A stretch of 64,000 nucleotides of DNA from Candidatus Accumulibacter meliphilus (GTDB lineage: Bacteria; Pseudomonadota; Gammaproteobacteria; Burkholderiales; Rhodocyclaceae). The stretch's first letter is position 1; each line of letters begins with the position of its first letter. Positions 9,473 through 17,000 of the stretch are shown one piece after another. The stretch lies in assembly GCA_003332265.1 (NCBI GenBank), contig QPGA01000012.1, positions 22,770-86,769 on the forward strand, in the 5' to 3' direction. The position numbers and the translations under genes are program-made. A model generated the notes under the pieces. It ran no database searches. It was not told where the DNA came from and was given only the letters and a program-made list of their open reading frames with translations.

Positions 9473-9832
9473 TCAGGCTGCCGTCGCCATGTGCATATCG
9501 ACATGGATGTCACAAAACGGACAGCGCAAGGCGCCGGCCTCGGTGCGCTCGAGCAGCCCCAATGTGACGAGTTCTGCTGCATCCTCGTGCACACGTTTCA
9601 CGTCACGTCCAAGACGGCGTGCAAGTTCGCGAACCCCGACCGTGCCGCCATCGTGCTGCAAGGCCTGGACGATGGCCCAGCGCCGTTCGGTCAAGCTTCC
9701 AAGGAAGGCTGCCGGCGTCTCGAAGTTCAGGGTCTCTCCCTCGTAGGTCGAGGCTGTCGCGGCCTTTCCAGCCTGGCGCAGGGCCGCTCGCCAGTCTGAG
9801 CCCAAGGTGATTGTCAGTCTGCGTTTGGTCAT
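9473..9832 (-). CDS. HTH antitoxin/regulator of a TumE-TumA type pair
   Basis: 119 residues. The centre holds a winged helix-turn-helix (SLTERRWAIVQALQHDGGTV then GVRELARRLGRDVKRVHEDA). The C-terminal CPFCDIHVDMH is a short Cys/His motif. Proteins of this type are encoded just after DUF6516 toxins and act as antitoxin and autorepressor. Its ATG overlaps the stop of the upstream toxin gene by four bases (9829-9832), so the two are co-translated. Assignment rests on gene pairing plus the HTH; the exact family was not verified by search. Confidence 0.7.
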   Translation of the reverse strand: MTKRRLTITLGSDWRAALRQAGKAATASTYEGETLNFETPAAFLGSLTERRWAIVQALQHDGGTVGVRELARRLGRDVKRVHEDAAELVTLGLLERTEAGALRCPFCDIHVDMHMATAA

Positions 9833-10185
9833 CGCGTCCTCCGTTTATCCACTTCCTTGATGAAGTCCTCGATCAGCTGATCGATCGTAGCGAAGCGATA
9901 GGGAAACTCCTTGCCGTCAAGATGGCAGTGATCGCCCTTGCCTCTCTCGTTATCAAAGCCGACGACGCGGGCTCCATCGACGACATCTACGAGCCGGTAC
10001 TTGAAGCCATGCGTCGTTGGCGGCACCGGTACAGGCAGGCGCCAAACAATTCCCCGTGCATTGGGGAAAAGTAAAGACCTGGGCTCGCGAGTTATCGAGT
10101 TGTGCTGTCGACGCGCCCCCGAGAGTTTGACTCCAACAAGCCGGCCTCGATGACCGGAATCAGGGCTGCGGCGGCTCTTCGACAA
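9829..10185 (-). CDS. TumE-family toxin (DUF6516), start uncertain
   Basis: The C-terminal two thirds carries the family hallmarks: VWRLPVPVPPTTHGFKYRL, VVGFDNERGKGDHCH and PYRFATIDQLIEDF. Family members are about 100-120 residues. No ATG lies near the expected start; a TTG at 10185 with GGAA five bases upstream gives 118 residues. The only in-frame ATG (10293) would add 36 unrelated residues. The region between 10185 and the first recognisable motif is unlike family N-termini, so the gene may be 5'-degraded. The toxin precedes its antitoxin with a 4-bp overlap. The family is linked to RNA or translation targets, but mechanism cannot be read from this sequence. Confidence 0.6.
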   Translation of the reverse strand: MSKSRRSPDSGHRGRLVGVKLSGARRQHNSITREPRSLLFPNARGIVWRLPVPVPPTTHGFKYRLVDVVDGARVVGFDNERGKGDHCHLDGKEFPYRFATIDQLIEDFIKEVDKRRTR

Positions 10186-10296
10186 TTGATTTCCGGCGTA
10201 GAAGGCGGCATCTGCTTCGACATGCCACCATTCTAGCCACAGCTGAGTAAAATATAGGGGATTTAGCCAACACTTCTGGCTTGCCCAGACCATGAA

Positions 10297-10854
10297 ATGA
10301 ACAAGCTTCTAGCAGCCATCGCCCTCGGGGTGTTTGCCACAACCGCGCATGCCCAATACCGATGTGTAGAGAACGGGCACACGCTCCTCACCGACCGCCC
10401 CTGCACGTCTGAAGAGGGCCAAAGCGACCAGCAGCCCCAGGGCAAACCGAACAAGGTCTTTGGTGACGCTGCCAATTCGGCCTACACGACAAGCACTGGA
10501 GGTTGGCGAGGCCAAACACAGTATCAAGCAACTGTCTCTGGCGCAGTTTCTCCGGAGGCACATGCCGTCGTTCAGATGACCATCGAAATTGATCCGCAGG
10601 GCAAGGTGATTGGGGCAAGCCCCGAAAACGGCTGCAAGTTGAAGGGACTTGCTACGCCGGGGGTGACGGCAGCTATTGCAAACCTTGACGTTACGTTCTC
10701 TGAATGTAGTTACAACGGCTTCAATCGCCGTATGTCAGGAAGGCTGGCAGTCTATTCCGCCAAGAAGTATGCGCAGCTCAGCCTCTCTGGTGTTTCCATC
10801 GGTGTGGGTAAAATTACAGCATCGTTTGACATTCGCGCAACGATGCGCCGATAG
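10297..10854 (+). CDS. secreted hypothetical protein with DUF4124-like N-terminus
   Basis: 185 residues. A clean signal peptide ends at AHA (MNKLLAAIALGVFATTAHA). It is followed by QYRCVENGHTLLTDRPC, which resembles the DUF4124 pattern of small envelope proteins (aromatic, K/R, then a T-D-x-P-C motif). The rest (about residues 50-185) is a beta-rich region with two further cysteines (NGCKLKG, FSECSYNG) that could pair. No enzyme motif is seen. It is only 42 bp upstream of the Mrr-like gene, in the same direction, so the two may be co-transcribed; its role there is unknown. Confidence 0.75.
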   Translation: MNKLLAAIALGVFATTAHAQYRCVENGHTLLTDRPCTSEEGQSDQQPQGKPNKVFGDAANSAYTTSTGGWRGQTQYQATVSGAVSPEAHAVVQMTIEIDPQGKVIGASPENGCKLKGLATPGVTAAIANLDVTFSECSYNGFNRRMSGRLAVYSAKKYAQLSLSGVSIGVGKITASFDIRATMRR

Positions 10855-10896
10855 CCGACGATGCTTCATGGACCGTAACGCTGAAAGGACTCAGTG

Positions 10897-11772
10897 ATGG
10901 CAAGAAGAAAGAATAGTAGCGCCTTTGAAGACCTTTTTGGAATCGCTGCGATGCTTCCGTGGTGGGTCGGGAGCATCTTGGCTGTCGTCGCCTATGCGAT
11001 CCTGCACAGGTATGCGTCTGCGGACCTGCCGACCAACGCGCCCCCTGGTCAGATTGGGCAGATAGTCGTCGGTCAGATGACGAAGGCGCTGGCCTACTAC
11101 GGTCAGTTCATCGTCCCGCTGCTTTTCTTGGCCGGCGCAGCCACATCCTTCTTCGGACGGCGCAAACGTAAAGACCTCGTCCGCGACACTGCCGGCGACA
11201 AGTCCGGAGCTACCCTGCGCGCGTTGAATTGGAGCGACTTCGAGCTGCTCGTAGGCGAAGCCTTCCGGATGCGTGGTTTTTCAGTGGTTGAAACCGGCGG
11301 CGGTGGTCCCGACGGCGGCATTGATTTGGAATTGAGGAAAGGTAGCGAGGTTTTTCTCGTGCAGTGCAAGCAGTGGCGCGCGTACAAGGTTTCGGTCAAT
11401 GTTGTGCGTGAATTGTTCGGTGTGATGGCATCGCTGGGAGCAACCGGAGGATTCGTTGTCACCTCGGGCACCTTCAGTGCAGACGCGCGCGCTTTCGTGG
11501 ATGGGAGGAATATCGAGCTGATTGATGGGTCGGCGCTCAAAACCATGATTGACAGGGTGCGCACCGCCCGACCCGAGATGGCATCGCCCAGAACAATGCC
11601 AGCCAGCGCACAGACATCCGCACCAACTCCCACGCCTTCAGCCGAGCCAAGCTGTCCCCGTTGTGGCGGCCCGATGCTAAAGCGGATTGCGAAACAGGGA
11701 TCGAACGCCGGAAACGCGTTCTGGGGATGTACGGCGTTTCCGAAGTGCCGCGGTATCAAGACAATCGAGTAA
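10897..11772 (+). CDS. membrane-anchored Mrr-like restriction endonuclease with C4 zinc ribbon
   Basis: 291 residues. Two membrane helices (about residues 22-38 and 70-86) precede an Mrr-type nuclease domain. Its PD-(D/E)xK core is visible as GGGGPDGGIDLEL (Asp143) and VQCKQW (Gln156, Lys158), with Glu121 in the helix before it. The C-terminus is a topoisomerase-type C4 zinc finger: CPRCGGPM, then FWGCTAFPKCRG. Mrr-family enzymes cut modified or foreign DNA; membrane forms with this architecture are common and of uncertain function. ATG 10897 has AAAGGA at 10884-10889. It sits in an island with two toxin-antitoxin-like pairs and a STAND protein, which favours a defence role. Confidence 0.85.
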   Translation: MARRKNSSAFEDLFGIAAMLPWWVGSILAVVAYAILHRYASADLPTNAPPGQIGQIVVGQMTKALAYYGQFIVPLLFLAGAATSFFGRRKRKDLVRDTAGDKSGATLRALNWSDFELLVGEAFRMRGFSVVETGGGGPDGGIDLELRKGSEVFLVQCKQWRAYKVSVNVVRELFGVMASLGATGGFVVTSGTFSADARAFVDGRNIELIDGSALKTMIDRVRTARPEMASPRTMPASAQTSAPTPTPSAEPSCPRCGGPMLKRIAKQGSNAGNAFWGCTAFPKCRGIKTIE

Positions 11773-11943
11773 CGCGTTTCCGGAACCCGCGGATACACAT
11801 CGCCACAGGAACGCCCAATACCACACAGTGACTTGTGGCCCGACCACTACTATAAAATCATCCCATACACTTATGGGATCACGTCTTTCCCCGTGCCTCG
11901 GGCAAAGGTAAAGACCAGACCCCGAAGACCCGATTTGGTTGAT

Positions 11944-11967
11944 TTGCTTGGTTGCTTGGTTGCTTGG
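11944..11967. repeat. three tandem copies of TTGCTTGG
   Basis: Three exact 8-bp units in tandem, preceded by a degenerate unit (TTGGTTGA). It is non-coding. Slippage could change its length. Confidence 0.8.
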
Positions 11968-12035
11968 TTTTGAACTAGAGTAACAGCCCTCACTACTGAC
12001 CGGAAGCGCGCCACGAATGCTTCAATGCGTTATTC

Positions 12036-12077
12036 GGTAGAGTAGAGGTCAGGCTTTCGCCTTCCCTCTACTCTACC
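12036..12077. repeat. 13-bp perfect inverted repeat
   Basis: GGTAGAGTAGAGG (12036-12048) and CCTCTACTCTACC (12065-12077) with a 16-base loop. There is no T-run on either side. It lies between the Mrr-like gene and the converging PIN gene, so it may act as a shared 3'-end structure. Confidence 0.75.
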
Positions 12078-12167
12078 CGTGACGCCGTGACCCGGACCAA
12101 GTGGCAGACAACGGACAGCGAAGCCGGCTGTTCACTGGCCGGTTGAACGAAGCGTTTAGCGTCAGCT

Positions 12168-12632
12168 TCACAGGCTACGCAGATGATTGAAATTGAGTGC
12201 CTTATTACCGTTCCGAACCGCGGCCAGGAACAACTTGATATCGACGGTGATCAGTGGCGTGCCTGCTGCACAGACTTCGAGTAGAGCGCAATCAGTTAAA
12301 CCCAATCGCGGTAGCTCGGTTCGGCCTGATGCCGCTCTGCTGTCAACATAGATTTCTCGTGTCTCGGGCAGGTCCACGAGTTCGCGAAGCTTCGAATAGA
12401 TTCGCGATCTCGCAGGATCCCCTATGTGATCGATTAGGTTTGAAGTCTCAGTCAATGTGTTCGGCGTGACAACAATTTCTGTAGCAACGGTCAGTTGTTC
12501 CTGCAGAAGGTCATAGTCGCTCAGCGTGAACTCCTTTAACCGCTTGTGTTTGGAAACGTAATCCTTCTCGGTCATTCCGACCACCAGTAGCAAAAGCAAG
12601 TTGCTGTCAATGGCCACCGGGAGTCGAGTCAC
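12168..12632 (-). CDS. PIN-domain protein (putative ribonuclease toxin)
   Basis: 154 residues. The four PIN acidic positions are all in place: Asp9 in AIDSN, Glu62 in NTLTETSN, Asp114 in GLTDCALLEV and Asp131 in LITVDIKLF. PIN domains are Mg-dependent RNases, most often toxins of VapBC-like pairs. The ATG overlaps the stop of the upstream 95-residue gene by four bases (12629-12632), a toxin-antitoxin-like arrangement. That partner does not look like a known VapB, so the pairing as antitoxin is inferred from layout alone. Confidence 0.8.
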   Translation of the reverse strand: MTRLPVAIDSNLLLLLVVGMTEKDYVSKHKRLKEFTLSDYDLLQEQLTVATEIVVTPNTLTETSNLIDHIGDPARSRIYSKLRELVDLPETREIYVDSRAASGRTELPRLGLTDCALLEVCAAGTPLITVDIKLFLAAVRNGNKALNFNHLRSL

Positions 12633-12916
12633 GCCTTCACGTCCAGTGTCTTAACGGAGATAACATTCGACGTGTCCTCGTCAATCGTGACGACTTTGTA
12701 GGTGCGCCGCGAGTACATATTCTGGCCGGCTATGGCCGCGAGTGCGTTTTTTGGTTCGTCCCAAGGTCTCGAAAATCCGATAGTGACTCTCCATACGGCC
12801 TGCGCGTCGTCGTAAGCAACCTCCTCGAGCCCAAGATTCCTTATTTCTTCGTCCCCAAAGAGAAGCTGAATCTGATTTTTCGCACGATCAACTGCCGCTT
12901 TTACATCCATGGCCAT
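12629..12916 (-). CDS. small protein co-encoded with the PIN-domain gene
   Basis: 95 residues, soluble, acidic and basic mixed (KAAVDRAKNQIQLLFGDEEI, then VWRVTIGFSRPWDEP and YKVVTIDEDTSNVISV). No family is recognised, and there is no obvious HTH or AbrB-type DNA-binding fold. It may start at the third residue (ATG GAT), which is equally compatible. It overlaps the PIN gene by four bases and would be translated first, so it is the candidate partner or antitoxin. Confidence 0.6.
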   Translation of the reverse strand: MAMDVKAAVDRAKNQIQLLFGDEEIRNLGLEEVAYDDAQAVWRVTIGFSRPWDEPKNALAAIAGQNMYSRRTYKVVTIDEDTSNVISVKTLDVKA

Positions 12917-14055
12917 CGCGAACTCTCCTTGTACGTAGACAGGATGATGCTATTCAAACAAGACGCAGATAACAGACTGCTGAGGCCCGACTTTATTATA
13001 TGGCGACAGCTTCGCTGCACAACATCGGAGTTGGTGCCTGAATCGGCGTCCCCCGGTACGCTGGAAGCCTTTCTGCAGGAACCTTTGCGTCTGATGTGTG
13101 CCGATTCTATACAGTATCAAGAAATCGTGGAAAGCGGTATTTTGCAGGCTGGGTCGATAGCCTACACCTTCGTCGCTCCAGTGACTCGTTTGGATAGACC
13201 TCTCCAGCGTCCGTTGCTAGCCGAAAGACGCCGCCGGATGATCGTCTTACACAGCGGCCATCGACCAGCAATCGAGCGTGACGGTCGACCGTCCGGCCCG
13301 GTCAATTAGGAGTCGTGGGAGCGAGAAGATGGCACTTGGCGTCTTCATTCGCCGTGGCGGTTGGCCAAATGGGGATCGCCCGATTCATCGGGCGATGGCG
13401 AGGCGCCGGCGTGGCGATGGCTTTTGTTGAGCCGCCCTAAAGGCGGTCGTGCGGCGCTTGTCCTTGACCCTGGACGATTCCACGAAGTGAAAAAGCACCC
13501 TTGCCGGTCGCCGCCTGCTTGGCGGCCGGCCTTCCCGGTGAGTTCGTCAGACGCTCGCCGACCGAGTGCGCGGCTTATTGTCCAGGCACGACGCGGCACT
13601 TTGCCGCACTGCACAGGACGCCCGCAGGACTGCGGGCGGCGATTGCCGCCGCGAGCACTACCCCGCAGGAGAAACTCGGGGGCCTGATCGAACTCTTGGT
13701 CGATCAGCGGCGCAGCCTGACCAAAATAGGCGACACGTCGGAAGCCTGTTGCCGACAGACGCTGATCGTCCAGGCGCAGAACAGGCAGATCACCCCGCCG
13801 GAGCTCGATCTCGCCGAAGCCGAGCGTGATCTCCACAAGCTCGATCTTTTGCGCCCGCAGCTGGCCAACCTGCGGCAGCTCGTGGTCAGGGCCGACGACA
13901 CCTGTTGACCTGGGTCGAAGCGCAAGCCGATGCCCTCGCGGCGGCCGGCCGCTCCATAGCGCAGCGTGGTCGCTGGCGCTGTCTCGCCTTATTCCTGGCC
14001 GGTCTACTGCGGCGTCGAAGAAACGGGGTGTGTGCACACCGCTACCGAGAGACCC
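12917..14055. other. 1.1-kb region without a supported gene, rich in hairpins
   Basis: Short open frames exist on both strands (for example 12929-13309 and 13501-13908 on plus, 13345-14037 on minus) but none shows a known motif or a good ribosome site. Six perfect short hairpins cluster in 13375-13650: 9-bp stem at 13375-13396, then stems at 13432-13446, 13510-13526, 13593-13607, 13620-13637 and 13635-13650. It could be a structured RNA, a REP-like cluster or a decayed mobile element. Confidence 0.5.
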
Positions 14056-17000
14056 TTACTGGTCCTCTCCCGACCGTTCAGACCAGGCAGTACGTAACCA
14101 ATCTACCAGCGATTCTGGCAACTCGGCGAGTGCCGCCTCATCGAGCACGCCTGTCGCCTTGGCTTCTTCCAGGATGGCGAGAATCTTCGGCATGAACGCC
14201 TCGATCGCAGGGTCGTCGGCGGCCGATTCGCCACCACCGAGCGCCCGCGCAACGCGCTCGAGCAGTGCGCGGTCCGGCGCTTGTTGCGCGGCGTCGCTGT
14301 ATTGCCGCAGATTAGCGCTGATTGCGCGTGCCAGATCCGCAAAGGTCTCGGGATAACGCTCGACAAAGGGCGCGAGAATTGCAAGTGCCTCATGTGCTGC
14401 CTGCGCTGCTTCCGTTTGCCGATCAAGCGCCGTCAAAGCGTGCGATGTGACGCCGAGGCTCCTCGCGAGGTCGGGCAGGAAGGCGTCGGGGCGGTCTTGC
14501 ACCAGGCGCCGATAGAGGTCCACCGCCTCCTGGCTGGCGGCGAGCGCCTTCTTGCGCCGGCCGAGGTCGGAGAGGAGGATGCCGAGGTTATTCAGGCTCC
14601 GCGCGAGGTCGGGCAGGAAGGCGTCGGGGCGGTCTTCCGCCAGGCGCCGTCGGATGTCGACCGCCTCCCGGCTAACGGCGAGCGCCTCTTCGCGCCGGCT
14701 GAGGTTGGAGAGGTCCCCGCTTAGGTCACTCAGGCTCCTCGCGAGGTCAGGCAGAAAGGCGTCGGGACGGGCTTGCGCCAAGTGCCGACAGAGGCCCACC
14801 GCCTCCTGGCTGGCGGCGAGCGCCTCTTCGCGCCGGCCGAGGTCGGAGAGGTGGATGCCGACTCTACTCAGGCTCCGCGCGAGGGCGGGCAGGAACGCGT
14901 CGGGGCGGTCTTCCGCCAGGCGCCGTCCGATGTCGACCGCCTCCTGGCTGGCGGCGAGCGCTTCCTCGCGCCGGCCGAGGCTGGAGAGGGGGATGCCGAG
15001 GTTATTCAGGCTCCCCGCGAGGTTGGGCAGGAAGGCGTCGGGGCGGGCTTGCGCCAGGCGCCGATAGAGATCCACCGCCTCCTGGCTGGTGGCGAGCGCC
15101 TCCTCGCGCCGGCCGAGGTCGGAGAGGCCGGGGCCGAGGTTATTCAGGCTCATCGCGAGGTTGGGCAGGAACGCGTCGGGGCGGGCTTCCGCCAGGCGCC
15201 GTTGGATCTCCACCGCCTCCTGGCTGGCGGCGAGCGCTTCCTCGCGCCGGCCGAGGTCGGAGAGGCGGTTGCCGAGGTTATTCAGGCTCATCGCGAGGTT
15301 GGGCAGGAAGGCGTCGGGGCGGGCTTGCGCCAGGCGCCGATAGAGATCCACCGCCTCCTGGCTGGCGGCGAGCGCCTCGTCGCGCCGGCCGAGGCTGGAG
15401 AGGTGGTTGCCGAGGTTACTCAGGCTCATCGCGAGGTTGGGCAGGAACGCGTCGGGGCGCGCTTGCGCTAGGCGCCGTCGGAGGCCCACCGCCTCCTCAC
15501 TGGCGGCGAGCGCCTCCTCGCGCCGGCCGAGGTCGGAGAGGTGGATGCCAAGGCAAGTCAGGCTCGTCGCGAGGTTGGGCAGGAACGCGTCGGGGCGCGC
15601 TTGCGCTAGGCGCCGTCGGAGGCCCACCGCCTCCTCACTGGCGGCGAGCGCCTCCTCGCGCCGGCCGAGCTCGGAGAGGCCGTTGCCGAGGTTATTCAGG
15701 CTCATCGCGAGGTCGGGCAGGAAGGCGTCGGGGCAGGCTTGCGCCAGGCGCCGATAGAGATCCACCGCCTCTTGGCTGGCGGCGAGCGCCTCCTCGCACC
15801 GGCCGAGGGCGGAGAGGCCGGGGCCGAGGTTATTCAAGCTTATCGCGAGGTCGGGCAGGAAGGCGTCGGGGTAGGCTTGCGCCAGACGCCGATAGAGATC
15901 CACCGCCTCCTGGCTGGCGGCGAGCGCCTCCTCGCGCTGGCCGAGCTCGGAGAGGCGGTTGCCGAGGTTATTCAGGCTCTTAGCGAGGTGGGGCAAGAAG
16001 GCGTCGGGGCGATCTTGCGCCCGGCGCCGAAGGAGGTCCACGGCCTCCCGACTGGCGGCGAGCGCCTCCTCGCGCCGGCCGAGGTCGGAGAGGCGGTTGC
16101 CGAGGTTACTCAGACTCATCGCGGGGTCGGGCAGGAAGGCGTCGGGGCGGGCTTGCGCCAGGCGCCGTCGGATGTCCACCGCCTCCTGGCTGGCGGCGAG
16201 CGCCTCCTCGCGCCGACCGAGGTCGGAGAGGCCTTCACCGAGGTCACTCAGGCTCATCGCGAGGGCGGGCAGGAAGGCGTCGGGGCGGGCTTGCGCCAGG
16301 CGCCGTTGGATCTCTACCGCCTCCTGGCTGGCGGCGAGCGCCTCCTCGCGCCGGCCGAGGTTGTGGAAGCGGAGGCCGAGCGTGGCCGCGCTCGCGGCCA
16401 GCCGGCGCAGTATCGTTTCGCGCTGATCGGCCGCAGCGTCTTCCAGTGAGTCAACTGCAGCGAGCCGTTCTCGCGCCAAGCCGGCGCGCCGCACAGCCAC
16501 ATGGAGCGACAAGTCCATCAGCGACACCGACTGGATCGGCAACTCGGTATTGATGGCGTCCAGAGACTCTTCATCGAGCGCGTCAATTTGTCGATCGACC
16601 CGCTCGGCCAGGGCCCCCTGCGTGTCCATCATGACCGCGACCAGGTCCGCAGCGAGCGCCTTCGCGTGCTTGCCGACAAGATGGTCCAGCAGCTCGACGG
16701 CTTGATCATTGGCCCGGGTTCCGTGTTCCGGCTGGGTGGCACGCTGCAGCACCGTGAGGAGACTACGGCGCCGCTTTGCCTGGATCTCCGTCGGCTCTGC
16801 CGCGATCCAGCGCAGGCAGCCGTCGATGAGCTCGACGTCGGCGACCGTGGCGACGTGGTGCTCGCCGATCAAGTCGGGCTCCAGCGGACCGACACCGCCG
16901 TCAGGCTGGCCATAGACACGGCAAAGCTGGCGCAGCACGGGATCGACGGCGACGCGCGCCGTGCGCTGACCCTGGTAGAAGTCATCGGCCATCAACAGGT

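Larger units (their letters stand above)
11773..12167. other. intergenic region with hairpins and short tandem repeat
   Basis: 395 bp without a supported gene. It contains a perfect hairpin ATCCCATA/TATGGGAT (11860-11879, loop CACT), an 8-bp tandem repeat at 11944-11967, and a 13-bp perfect inverted repeat at 12036-12077. Confidence 0.6.

Noticed and set aside
9811-10074. 87-codon plus-strand open frame opposite the TumE-like gene
   Set aside because: Antisense of the conserved toxin domain; the minus strand carries the family motifs and the 4-bp overlap.
12929-13309. 126-codon plus-strand open frame
   Set aside because: No recognised motif, no ribosome site, and composition unlike neighbouring genes; left as unassigned.
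13345-14037. 230-codon minus-strand open frame and overlapping plus-strand frame at 13501-13908
   Set aside because: Both cross the hairpin cluster, neither shows a family motif, and each looks like the antisense of the other; a decayed gene cannot be excluded.
14422-16353. Regular 138-bp repeats considered as a CRISPR-like array
   Set aside because: Units are contiguous coding TPR repeats without spacers, and no cas gene is near.
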